Shown here: positions 34,401 through 46,500 of the stretch, one piece after another
Layout: every line of letters starts with the position of its first letter
Numbering within the stretch: the first letter of the stretch is position 1
Origin: Blepharisma stoltei
Lineage: Eukaryota > Ciliophora > Heterotrichea > Heterotrichida > Blepharismidae
NCBI GenBank assembly: GCA_914767885.1
Contig: CAJZBQ010000054.1
Location: forward strand, 62,001-126,000
DNA: 64,000 bases
Direction: 5' to 3'
Translations under genes and position numbers: made by a program
Notes under the pieces: generated by a model
What the model was told of the DNA's origin: nothing
Database searches by the model: none
The model's input: the letters and a program-made list of their open reading frames with translations, nothing else

Positions 34401-37400
34401 CGGCACTACAGGAAGAGAGTGTGTAGCAGGGACATACTGCACTTCTGGGACAGATCATGAAATCCCTTGTGACATTGGAACTTTTTCAACTGCGACTGCG
34501 CGGATATCAAGCTCTACCTGTGGTTTATGCACTGCAGGATCATATTGTGACGTTCTAGGGGCTACTGGAGTGACTGGAAGCTGCCATGCAGGATTTTATT
34601 GTGTAGCTGGGTCAACTACTGATAGGCCTAAAAGCGGGATTTGTCCTGTAGGAAAATATTGTCCAAGTGGAGCAGCAACTTATACAAGTTGTGATCCAGG
34701 TTATTATAATAATATTCAAGGCCAGTCTTCTTGCTTCTCTTGTCCTGCTGGCTTTATATGTGCTGGAGATACAAGTGATCCTGTACAGTGTGATCCTGGG
34801 TATTATTGCACTGGAGGAAACTATGACCCTGGCAATTATCCTCAATGTGCGGCTAGAACTTATAACCCATTTTATGGGCAATCAGCATGTTTGGATTGCC
34901 CTATTGGATTTGATTGCCCTGATGGAGCTACAGCGCCTACTGTTTGTCCAGCTGGATATTACTGTCCTGAAGGTGTTGGAAAAACTATTTGCCCAAGCGG
35001 GACTTATTCAGAAATCACAGGACTGCAGTCAGCCAGCAATTGTAAGCCATGCCCTACAGGAAGCTACTGCACTTCTGGTGCTATAACTGGAGACTGTTCA
35101 GCAGGGTACTTCTGCCAAGGAGGAAACTCTGTGCCAAACCCTAATGATATAAAAACTGACACTGTATATGGCATCAAATGTCCTACAGGCTACTATTGCG
35201 AAGCTGGAACTACCTTACCCACCCCTTGTCCTTATGGCAAATTCACTACCACTACAGGTGCAACTTCTGCATCAGACTGTCAAGTCTGCACAGCTGGCTA
35301 TTACTGTATCCCAGGAGACCCCACCCCTTATGCATGTCCTGCTGGCGCTTATTGTCCAACCGCCAGCAACTCCCCTACCTGGTGCCCTACCTTGACCTAT
35401 TCTTCTACGACCATGGCTACTACCAGTGCTACTTGTATATCCTGCCCTGCTGGCTACTTGTGTACAAGCACAGGTATAGGTGACTATAAAAGATTCCCAT
35501 GTCCTCCTGGGAGCTATTGTACGGCTGGCTCTACTACTTCTACACAGTGTCCTGCAGGGACTTGGGCTGCAAAATCAGCAACTGCAAGTGCAAGTGACTG
35601 TGACGAATGTCCGGCTGGTTCTTACTGCTTACTTGGAGCGACCACTATTAACCCTTGTCAAGATTGGACTTGGTGTGATACTGGAAGTTCTAAAGAAGGC
35701 ACTTGTCCAGGCGGCTATTACTGTCACCAGAACCAAACAGAGCTGGTTTCTTGTATGGCTGGGTTTTATTGTCCTGAAACCCCAGATGTCATTACCACTC
35801 CTACACCTCCTTATAGATGTGACGTCGGGACTTATTGTCCGCCAGGCTCTAATAGTCCTACAAACTGTCCAAATGGCTATATATATGTCCCATACTCTCA
35901 AAGGAAAGTCCTATGGCAATCCTGCATTTCTTGTACAGCAGGATACTACGCTGCATCTGATAATACTTGTAAAGAATGCAATGCAGGCTATTACTGTGCA
36001 GATGGGGCTTCTTCAGCGACTCCAGAATCTTTAGACGCTGATGGAGGCTACCCATGTCCTACCGGCTATTACTGCACAAAGGCAACTCCAGCTCCAGTCG
36101 CATGTCCAGCTGGGACTTATAACAAATATACTGATGGTAAAAGTATTGGAGACTGTATACCTTGCCCAACTAATACTTATTCAGACGTAGAAGGCTCATC
36201 AGGCTGCTATCCTTGTGGTCCTAATGCTAGGGCAACTGAAGGTCAAACCACTTGTAACTGTGTAGGCGTTAATAGATCTTATATGAAAAGAGATGGTACA
36301 TGCAGATGCACCCCAGGCTATGCTTTTTATACAGACGGAATTAATTCATCTGACGACGACTCTGAACAAGACTGTGTCAGCCTTGTAAGACCTTTATGTC
36401 AGTCTGGCTATGTCAGAGATCTATCAGGAGACTGTGTCCAGCGCTCAGACTGCTCATCACAATGCCAAGGTGGAAGTGGGAAAAGAAACCCTGACTCAGG
36501 CATCTGCTTTTGTGAAAACACTTATAGTACAGCTGACGTCTGTGATACCAGCTGCCAAGGCAACCTTACTACAGTCGTCCTAAATAATGATGGGACTTTT
36601 ACAGTCAATTCTACCAAATGGATCGGAAAAAGAAAAATCACAGAGATTGAAGTCGTCGATTTCCAAAGCACTGATGGGTATACAGGCAGAGTTTATTGCC
36701 AAGACGGGTACTCTTGTAATGTGAAAACTATTGAAATTGATGAGACTACTAAAGCTTTTACTTCAAATTTGCAGCCGAAACCGTTTTTGGAAGCGACTGG
36801 GAGAAGACTGGCAAGCGATGATAAAAAATTGATGAACCCTGTGGTGTGTTTAGAACTAGGGGAAAGTATGGTTTTTACGATACCTACGGTAAATGATTAT
36901 CCTTATTATATGAAAGACTCAGTACTGAATACAAATCCTAGCTTTGACTATGGGCCTTTCTTACTCCCCCTTTAATTGGAGCAAAGGGAATTAATTTTTT
37001 TGGCACTTTTCCTTACAAATTATGCCAAACTATATCAATTTAAGTACCCAAAAATTGCAAATTTTCCGATGTTTTGTTCAAATTTAAAATGGGGGAGTTA
37101 GAGCTTGAACAAGTAATTAAGGGAGGTCAAAATGTAAAATATTTTGCTTATACTTTTAGAGAAGCAGGGAGATATGTGTTTGCGACGAATTCTGATAAAA
37201 ATAACGTGTTGATTATAAGTGTGATGAGCTCAGATCAGCAGTGCTCGTCTCCACAGATTAGAGAAAGAAGTGCAGGGACGGTTACAAAGGCAGGAGTTTA
37301 TCAAGATCATGATATATACTATTTTATGAAGAATTTTTATAAGATATCTTAAAATAAGGAATAGTCATATTTTATATAGGCAACATGAAAAAACCTAAAT

Positions 37401-40400
37401 TTTTTATTACAAATACAAGTATTTAAATTATAGAAAATCAAAGCAACAAAGCCGCCTCCGGAATTTTTCAAGCTAACCCATTTTATATTATTTAGAATAA
37501 ATGAAGAAACTGACTGGAAAATTTTCTTATTCATGATGATGGTCTTTTTGCTTTTCATCATTTTCTTATCAACTGTCCAGATTTTCCATAGAAGAGCCCA
37601 AAAACGTCTCATCAAGAAAAACCTAGAAGATTTTAAGAAAACGCTAGAATCTCAAGCTGCCGTAATTAAAGGAAACGATGAGTCTGTAGTTGATGACCAG
37701 CCAGCAGGCCGACAAGTGGTTGCAGGAGCTCTGAATCCTCAGCTTTTCCAAGCAATTTATGAAAAACTGTTAGAATTATCAGAATTAATGAGAAGTGGCA
37801 TTAAAAGCCGAAAAGACAAAAGCGCAGAAGAGCTTGCAAGCTTACTGGAATCTCTCAAAGACCTTAAAAATGTAATCTCAGGAGCGCTAAACCCTAACGC
37901 TGTTTCTTCCGGCGCAAACCAGAATTACGAAGAAGAGATGGCCTATATTGCTTCTTTAAATAAGCTTGACCCCAAGTCAGAGTCAGAAACCAAAAAGCTT
38001 CAAGAAAAAATAAAAAATGACCCTAAGCTTGAAGAAGACCAGAAGCAAGCCCTTTTAGAAGAACTTAACGAAAACTTATCTAATCTAGAAGCACAACTCG
38101 CTGAAGACCGCGTCCATGCTGAAAACACCCTTAAAAATCGCATTGAAGAAAGAAGCAAACGAAGGAGAGAACTTCTACAAAAGAAAAATGCACTCGAAGA
38201 AGAAGAGAGACAAGCTAAAGAAAGAATGCAAAGAGAGTTAAAAGATGCAGAAAATCTTGCCCAAGAAGCTGAAAAAGAATACGAAAAAGAAAAAAGACGA
38301 GCCAGAGAAAGAATTTTTGGAAATGTCGCGAAAAACATGAGGAAAGAAATTTTGGAAAATATAAGGAGAAATCCTGAAAAAGAAGAGGAAATTTTAAGTC
38401 AGTATGAAAGAGAAATGGAAGCCATGGAACAGAATTTGACTGACGAAAAAGGCATGCAGCATAGAGATCTCATGAGGAGAATTGAAGAAAGAAGGAACAG
38501 AAAGCGAGGGGATGCCCAAAACCGAGCTGATGCTGCTAAAGAAGAATACCATGAAGCTTCAAAAGAACTGGAAAAAGTCAATAAATATATAGAACTGCTT
38601 AATTCTTTCGAACAAAATATTGATGTGCAAACAAGTCCAACAATTAAACAAATAGGCATAAGTGAAGCTGATGAAAGAGTGATCGATAGAAGATTTGAAG
38701 ATCAACAAAAACAGTCAGATATTGCACATGACTCAGTAAAGTCGCAGCTTGAAAAGCAGAAGCAGAAGCTGTTCACTGAGCTGTCAAAGGCATCAAATAC
38801 TTCAGAGAGAGATGATATATTGGAAAATCTATACCATTTAGGGACTAATTGTATTTACTATATTAAATCTATAACAGTGGCCATATATATAAATTTTATT
38901 CATGATAAATGGTATAACTTCTTATATTAAAAAAAAATTTTATAAAAAATAAATTTTAATCAATGTTTTATTTTGCTTATCTGCAGTAAGAAATATTGAA
39001 AACCAAATTGATGACGCAAATAGACAAAGAGAACAAGACCAGAAAAGAATTTTAGCTGAGCGTCTACAAGAAAGGCAGCGGCTGAGAAGAGAAAAGAAAC
39101 AAAGAGCTCAAGAAGCTGAAAAAGAAGTCGCCAGTGAGCAAAAAGTTAATACGGAGCAGTTTAGAAAGAATGAAGATAGAATGAAAAAATTGGAAGATTT
39201 GATAAAGAGCTTGCCAAAAGATGAGCAAATTGAAACTGTCAAACAGCTGCTAGCAGATAAGCATGATAGAGAACTAATTGAGCTTCAAAATCTGCAACAG
39301 AAGAGAGCTGCTGATATCCATGCTGAAAAGCTAACTCAGCCTCTTAGAAAAGACCAAAATTTAAAATTTTAATGGGAAATTCTAAAAGTGAAATACTAAT
39401 TTTTATATAGCTAGATTTACCTAATTTCATTAGTGAAATGCAAGTAAAATACTATTTAAACAGTTGCCACACTGAACCTATTTAATTTTTCAATTAATTC
39501 ATTATAAAAATAATAAAATACTGCACTAAATTTATATTTTTTAGGATTTTTTAATTTGCAATTTATATATTTTTTAAAAAAAACATTAATTCTATATTAT
39601 AACTGGGAGTAAGAAACTCTTTAGAAAATAAGGCAGCTGCTATTAAAGGAGCCCAAAAGCATCTTGCAGAGGTTCCTGACAACCAAAAGCAAGCATACGT
39701 AGCTTCATTGATTTTAGAAAATGACCAAGAGACTCAAAAAGATTTCGAAAATACCTGGCATGACCATCAAAAGAAATGCAATGATGAACTCCTGAAACTA
39801 CTCGACAAACAAATGAATGAAGTCAAAGAAACGATAAGACGGCTTGGAGTTGACTCAGCCGTTAACCCAGAAATGCAGAAATTAAACGATGATTTCTTAA
39901 AACGACAAGCCGATATGGAAAGAGAAGCCAACGAACGAATGGACGCTCTTGAAAGGCAGAGAAACGACCTAGAAAAACTTGCAAGAGAGAAAAAAGAAGA
40001 GCTAGAAAGCCAAATGGCAGAAGCAAGACACCAAGCTGAAATTGAAAGAGTAAGAAAAGAACTGTTAGAAAAACAAAAGAAAGAGCAAGAAGATGCAAGA
40101 CGCAAAGGAAACTTAACCAAGCAACAAATGGAAGAGCTCATAGCCCAGCATCAAAAAGAGCTTGAACAACTCGAAAGCTCTTTAGCTTCAGAAAAAGAAA
40201 GACAGCAGGCCAGCTTAAAGAAGAAACTTGAAGAAAAACGTGAAAGAAGGAGAAAACTATTACAGGTTCCTGACGACATGAAGCATCTAGAAGTCAAAAC
40301 AGCCCAGCTGCTAAAAGAATTCAGAGGCGTCAAACATCATGAGCCAGAAATCGATGAAGACATCTTAAGCGAGCTTTTAAGAAGAGTTATAAGAGTAGAA

Positions 40401-40490
40401 AATATCATCAGCAACGTCGACACCGCCCAGTTTGAAGGCGTAATGAGAGGTCTTCAGCACCTTTCAGAGCAGTTAAAGAATTACGAATAA
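25440..40490 (+). CDS. Giant cysteine-rich membrane protein with GCC2/GCC3-type repeats and a cytoplasmic coiled coil
   Basis: About 4,100 residues after removing one 15-nt intron (25515-25529), retroposons 26211-26636 and 29922-30601, the composite IES 31888-32632, and IESs 36964-37100, about 37347-37499, about 38841-38988 and 39335-39612. It starts with a signal peptide (MVILFLFLSLAQAANV). Thr/Ser-rich Ig- or filamin-like and Calx-beta-like modules follow (VSPTSLSFSSSDYSTAQTVT), up to about residue 660. Then come over 60 Cys-rich units of the form CPAGYYCPxG...TxCxAGTY, the ephrin-receptor-like GCC2/GCC3 fold. A membrane-proximal region resembles a cupredoxin, then a single transmembrane helix (FLFMMMVFLLFIIFLSTV) and a roughly 850-residue Lys/Glu/Arg-rich coiled coil. 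It is probably a cell-surface adhesion, mechanosensing or mating receptor linked to the cytoskeleton; that role is inference. Confidence 0.88.
25515..25529 (+). other. 15-nt spliceosomal intron
   Basis: GTAATTATAACATAG between TTQPTS and TTLGGTLSSV. GT...AG ends with a central A, typical of heterotrich 15-nt introns; it contains a TAG in frame. Removal keeps the secreted-protein frame open. Confidence 0.85.
26211..26636 (+). mobile_element. SINE-like retroposon (426 bp) in the giant gene
   Basis: Perfect 16-bp duplication GTTAACAAATTCAGCA (26195-26210 and 26637-26652). The tail is TAAGTTAAGTTAA. It starts near AATATGGCATTCGG and carries GGTTCGAGAG close to the 5' end. Removal restores GNLLTNSASITLTINSG. 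Confidence 0.92.
29922..30601 (+). mobile_element. SINE-like retroposon (680 bp) in the giant gene
   Basis: Perfect 15-bp duplication AGGTTTAAGATTTAG (29907-29921 and 30602-30616). It starts at GAGTTAAAATGGCATGG and ends in a degenerate TTAATAAGCAATT tail. It contains two related stretches with GGTAGTC(T/A)TTCAGGAA. Removal restores YAGLRFSAECITCPKGYYC. Confidence 0.92.
31888..32632. mobile_element. TA-flanked 745-bp TIR element carrying a nested retroposon
   Basis: Flanked by TA (31886-31887 and 32631-32632). The roughly 45-bp inverted ends share ACGATGACCCCCC and CTTCATGTC(C/T)ATTGCAAC. Excision gives MTAPTICPAGYYC, exactly filling a Cys-rich repeat. The interior (32128-32524) is a separate retroposon, so the TIR element was there first. 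Confidence 0.9.
32128..32524 (-). mobile_element. SINE-like retroposon (397 bp) nested in the TIR element
   Basis: Duplication AATTTTTTGCAAGAG (32113-32127) and AATTTGTTGCAAGAG (32525-32539), 14/15. Minus orientation: it begins near ATTAAAATGGCGACACG and ends in TAATAATCTAATC. An ATAAAATGGCGAGCGATG stretch at about 32050 in the host element hints at an older retroposon fragment. Confidence 0.82.
36964..37100. mobile_element. MITE-like IES (CTCCCCCTTTAATT end), TTA duplication
   Basis: TTA at 36961-36963 and 37098-37100; ends CTCCCC and GGGGGAG. Removal restores DYGPFLELEQVIKGG in the cupredoxin-like module. Confidence 0.88.
37347..37499. other. About 153-bp TA-flanked IES before the transmembrane helix
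   Basis: Joins FYKI to NEETDWKIFLFMMM in phase and removes a TAA. Several TAs are possible, so the boundaries may move. Confidence 0.6.
38841..38988. other. About 148-bp IES in the coiled-coil region
   Basis: The right boundary is the TA of CTGCAGTAAGAAAT. The left could be one of two TAs near 38831-38840. Removal continues ...DDILENLYHL-RNIENQIDD. Confidence 0.55.
39335..39612. mobile_element. IES with degenerate CTC...GGGAG ends, TAA duplication
   Basis: TAA at 39332-39334 and 39610-39612. Removal gives ADIHAEKLRNSLENKAAAIK, keeping heptad spacing. The stretch 39335-39372 reads as protein by chance before a TAA. Confidence 0.75.
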
Positions 40491-40516
40491 TCTTATTAAC
40501 TCTTTATCATTAATTT

Positions 40517-43500
40517 CTATCTAAATCGGCAACAACTGCTGCCATATCTCCCAGGCATTTTAATTTTCTTAAGCTGTGGCTTGCTTTTCTTATAGCTTGG
40601 AATGCATAAAACTGCTGCATAAAGTCTTGCGAGTGAGCTGAAGGTCGCTGATTGTATTATAATTTGGTTAGTCTCTTCTCTATTCCCAGCAAAAAACAAA
40701 AATTTGTCGTCAGAGCGGTGAATTTCCATTGTGCTGATTTCTCTTATTGGAAGAGTTTTTGATAAATCTGCGTTTAAAAGTAAAAAGAATTTATTGAGGG
40801 TGAGCAAGATGATAAAATCTTCATTTTCTTTCAAATGGAGATAAAAAACTATTTTTTCACGCTTAAATTCTTTAGAATTTCGAAGCAACTCTTGCGCTTC
40901 AGCAATTTCATGGTTGTAAGGAACAAGGACATATTTTGCGTTAAAATGACGTGGAAAACGGACTCGGCCTTTTGGGTCAACTTTGCCGTTGGCTAAAAGT
41001 GTCCCTGCACTTGTAATCCCAGCTGCTATGCCAGTTCCTAGTCTAAGAGCTGCAAGTAGTGGAGCTGTGGCCACGCCTAGCAGCCCTGAACCAATTCCTT
41101 TGAAAAATCCAGTGACCCCTGATTTTCTGGCCCCTTTTCATGGCTTTGTGAAAATTCCTGTAAATCCCTGACTCCCCTCTGTGCGAGCAAAAAAATCTTG
41201 TTCGCTCACAAAAGGGGATAATTTTTCTAAAAAAATTATAGTAAATTTTTTATCAAAATTTAAAAAAAATACCAAATCGAAATATCTTTAAAGCAAATAT
41301 CAATTTAATTTGTAAAATTATATTTTAAAATGCAAGCTGTTAAAAATTAAACAGAATTAGCTCGGAGTTTTCATATTATAATTATCATTTATATATCAAA
41401 ATCTTGATTCGCTCACAGAGGGTGAGTTTTTGCCCTAAAAATAGGGATTTTTCAAAATTTTTTTTTCACAAATCAAGGGGGGAGTGAGCGATTTCTACAA
41501 CTCCTCCTTTGACGCCTGAGTATACATTTAGCGCAGCGCTATCTGACTGATATAAAGCCTCAGCTCCTTCGTCTTGGTTCACTTCTTTTACAAGCTCATA
41601 TAGTCCTCCAGTTAACTTTGTGACACTTCCAAAGCCTCCTGCTATTACATTTCCTATTAAAGACCGGACTCCTTTTTCTAAGCCAAGTGCAAAAGATTTT
41701 GGGCCCTTTAAAGCACCTTTTACAGGCTCATTTAAAAATTCGAAAACGCCCGTACCAAGTTTGTCAATAAGACCTATAGGGTTTCCTAATAAATCAACTG
41801 AGCCAAGAATTTTGTAGAACTGGAATAAGCCTTGGCGGATATAATTGGAAATTATTTGCCATGTAAGGTTGGTCATTGTTTGGAAACTTTCTTTTATGAT
41901 AAGCTCACGGAACCTTAAAGGAGACTCACTGATGTTAGGAAAAGCGGCGCCATATCGTCCTAAAGTCCTGAGTAAGCCAAATCCTTCCATTGCGTCTACT
42001 TGAAAATCAATATTTCTCATCCCAGATTTAAAAGTTATATATAGCTTAATAATAATTTGAATAATATTTTAATATAAAAATACAAAAAATCCCGAAAAAA
42101 TCATATAAATTGAATATAAATTTTAATAGCACAAAGATGGAAAAATTCAAAAAATATTTTTTTTGATGACTGTGAAAGATTGAATGATAAAATAGGACTG
42201 GTGACGTCAAGGTACTTGCAGGTTTCCTTTAAGCTTGAAATATCTGAAAACTTTTTATAGTCAAGCTGCGTCCCAAATGTATTTTTTAAGCTTGATAGAG
42301 TCCTCAATAAAACTTCTAACGACTCTTGGTTTATTTGGAACCTCATTTCTTGTATAGAAACTTCAAGCCAAGAATATTTGTCAATTGACGAAATCTCAGT
42401 ACTGTCTATATTAGAAGAACTGATTTTGTGGATTTTTGCTTGAATAAAAGGAGTTTCTTCATCATCTTTTTACACAATTAAAATGGCGAGCCATCCGACC
42501 CCGTCCTTCTCCCGTACCCTCTTGGAATACGGGTCTAAGAAGTAAACGGGGCCTGGATATTGTGTCCAGGGTGGGTTTTTTACCTTGGTCGGGACACCAC
42601 GACAAGGTTTTTTGCCTCTCACAAAGACGAGAAGACCAGAGCCGCAGAATCAGGAGTCACACTTCAGGACTAGAAGGAAGTGAGGAAGCTTGTAGTGGAG
42701 CTTGGGGACCTGAAGAAGACTCCGGAAGGCTACTTTTCCCCCTCCCCAGAAAGGACGGCGCCGGGTCACTAGACCCTGATCAAAGGAGTACCTGGGTGAG
42801 TCTCCCTGTCAGATGACGACGTCACCATTTTTTTGGTGACGTCGACAGAAAATGGAGTGAGCAACAGAGCCGGTGCATAGGGCGCAAGCCTGAAACTGGC
42901 AGCGCTGGGTAGAGGCTGAAATAAACCTCCGTGACCCGCTCAAACTAATTAATCTAATCTAATCTAATCATCATCTTTTGTGGCTGTTGGAGAAAATAAA
43001 ATAGGGAATAAACGGTTATGAGAAACCATGTTGTCGATTTGAAGAGCTTTTAGCTTGAAATCAATTTTCATGTGGTCTCTGAGCTCTTTTTTAATGGTTT
43101 CCTGCTTGCTTGTGAATTTTAAGGTTATGTATTGGAAACTGAAATAAAAAAGCTCAGTTGGAGTTCGGTCTATTAGGGATAGGCCAACTCCAGCCATAGA
43201 AGCTAAAAACTTATAGCCTTGCTTCTTTTTAAGTTTAGTTGTTTTTAGTCGTTCATATTTGTCGCCTATAGGAATGATCCTCATTTCACGAGTTACTCCT
43301 ACAACATTTACAGAAACACTATTTCTTCCTAGCTTTTTAGCTTTTCCAATTTTTTCTATTCTTTTCATATTAGTTATTCCATTTTTGAATTTAATGGAAA
43401 AATCATATAAATTTACTCTAAATATGTATATATCCCTTTTCGTATATAAATATTTGTTTGTGTTTAACTTCTAATATAAATTTATATATAGGCCAATAGG

Positions 43501-46500
43501 GTATATCTCATAGGTTTTCTTTTCTGCCCCTGTGAGCTCAATTTTCCTATTATCTAACAAGTTATCAAAAGCCCAAGGAATTGACGTTAATGGAGGTATC
43601 GCAAGAGCTGGATAATTGACTTGGTTTGCAGTAATCTCAAATTGCGTTAAATTTAAAATTCGGAACTCTGGGTCTTTTGGGGTAAGGAAAGAAATATGAA
43701 TACAAGCTTCATCTTCAGTGCTTATAATAATTCTTGCATAATGCATATAGCCATTCACGTACTGTGGCCTATACCATTCACCTTGTGTATCACTTTTTTC
43801 TTCTTCTCGCGCTGAAAATTTCACCTGAAAATCTTCGATATCTTGGATACTAAAAGGGGAGGACCAGTTATTATTGTCCCTTGAGATTTGGATTAAACTA
43901 GTCGATTTCGAGTCAAGCTGATATTGAAGGTTACTCCCATCAAAAACTTCTTTTATTGTTTTCCCTGGCTCATGGTTTTTTAATAATTGTCTAATATAAA
44001 TAGAGTACCCAAGCTCATTATGAATCACATATCTTGGCATTATATGGACTATTTTACTTTTAGTCAGAGGTGGAGGAGCTTCAAATGTATATATCCCAAA
44101 CAATAAATGGCTGGGCACTTCATGAGATTTTTTCTGCGCATCTGTATTATTCAGCTCAATACACCCTGAAATCCCTGTAGTTGAGACATTGAAGCTTTCA
44201 GACCACAAGCTAGGCTCCCCATATTCTTTTCCGACAGTCCTAATTTTAATGTTTTTTCTGCTGCTTAAAAACCCAATACTATGCTCATTTATTTTCATTG
44301 ATCCTTTATTGCACTCAAAGCTCCAGTCACTTTTATTGACCAGATAATATTTACAGTAAATTTCAAGGATTTTGCTTTCGGCCCTTTGACTGTCAGATGA
44401 TATACCTATTTATAATGAATATTCCTACTGGCTATGCTGGGTAGAAGGCTAAGTTTATATTTATTGCAAATAGATATATAGAGGTTTCCTCTATATAGCG
44501 CTAAAAGCGCAGACATTTTCCCAGGAGCTTTCCAAGTTCGTCGGACCAAATCGCTTTTTGGTCCGACCAAGGCATTGATTTGGTGCAACCTACCGATAAA
44601 TTCCGATCAGAATTTATCGGCCTCACAGCGCCAAACATAGGAAACTTCTATATTTTTTTAGCCTTTTTGCGCTGGGAGAGGTCAATTATTTGCGAATTCA
44701 TGGTATTGTATTTGCTTGTTTCTATTGTAAGCTTATTGCCAGGGAAGTTTCCAGTGAGCTCTAAAAGACATTTGGCACCTCCTTTAAGGGTTTTCCAGTC
44801 TGTATCTAAAATATATTCATTTTCAATTTGCAGCTCAAATCTATAGAGCTGTCTGTCATTGGTAGGGTCTATTGACAAGCTAGCTTCAGAAGCGCCTGGG
44901 GACAAGCTGCATAGAGGGACTTCACTTTTATTGTAAAATATTGACAAAGAGCAAGGTAGGAGGTTTTGGTATATAAAAGGAGGTTTAAAGGCTACAATCA
45001 TTTGAGTGACAGAAGTAGACGTTTTATATTTATCAATTTCTGTCACAATTCAGCTGTTTTCTTCTATTTGTACAGTTCCTTCTTGATACAGCTCAATTTT
45101 CTTCTCAATGCCAGCGATATATGGAGAAATTTCTGGATTTTCAACCCATTTTAATGGTAATGGAAATGCAGAGTTTGGGTAAACTGACACCAAATTTCCT
45201 AAATATTCCATATTAACTACAGAATTTGTCATATTTACACAGAGTTTTGCTGTCTGTATTTTTATAATTTTTTCATTGTTTTCTGCTGAAATATCTAGTA
45301 CACAAGCTACTTGTTTAATGCCGCTCTTCAGCTTGAACCCTCTTACTCCAATACTTTCAATAAAAATTCCTTTGCTAGGCTCATATTCTTCTGCTTTAAT
45401 CACAATGGCAGAAGGCGTTTTGATTTCCTCCATAAGTCCATGTTTATTCCCTTCAGGCTTTATGCTTGCTTGCAGTTTATCTACTACTTGTTGAGTAAAC
45501 GTAAAAGTTTGGTTTGGTTCTAAAGTTCATATTTCAGCATCAGTTATATCAAGTCATACATCAATAGTGACATCTATAGCATGAGGGCTCTTATAAATTC
45601 CTTAATATAATCCAAAAAGAAAATGGCACCTAGAGAGTCAAAGAAAAAAATTGGGAAATTTAAGTCCATTTTAATGAGCAATTTACCATGATTATAACAA
45701 TTTTGCTTTGCGGAATATCTTTTATAGGGTCAAAATAAAGCCCACACTATAATTGATTATTTAAAACATACAAAAAATTGCCATGAGCTAAAACTTCATT
45801 ATCATCAGGAATATAATTGCTAATCACTTCTTCATTCCAAAAAGAGCTGTCTTGGCCTAATTTCGTCATAAGAGTTCCAATAATTTCTATATTACTAACT
45901 CCCCCCCCTTTAAATTGAAACAAAATATAGGTAAAAATTCCTACTTTTTTGGGAAATTACCCCCCCCTTTAAATTGAAACAAAATTTTATTATAATAGAA
46001 AATTTTATAGGTAAAAATCATTATTTTATATGTAAATACGTTAATACCCTATTTAATATGCTTCAAACATATAAGATTTAGAAATTAAACTCTATTTTGT
46101 CCAATTGTTATGGGGAGAGTTAGAAGAATACCATTTCAGCAAGTTTACACTTTTAGATTGAGAAATTTATGAATTAATTTTTCATGAAATTCTTTAAAAT
46201 TATATAATTTATTTTCTATAAAATTTTATCTCTGAAAAAATTTTTTTATATATAAATTTTTTTATAAAAAAATTTTCTTAACCCCCCTTTAAATTGAAAC
46301 AAAATTTTTTGTTTCGATTTAAAAGGGGGGGGGAGTAAGTGTCAAATTGATATTAAAAATCCTGGGCGCTTCAAAATTAATAATCATAAGTGACCCTGCA
46401 GGCTGGTTTGCAGTCAAATCAAAATTCCAGTCTTCTATTAAAGGCTCCCATGCAGCTAGATATATATTATAGCAGTCTGCAAGAAGAAACGTAGATAAGG

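Noticed and set aside
37999-40333. Ser/Leu-rich minus-strand frames
   Set aside because: Antisense shadows of the coiled coil of the giant gene.
42562-42816. 84-codon plus-strand frame
   Set aside because: Internal to the retroposon 42471-42967 interrupting VPS13.
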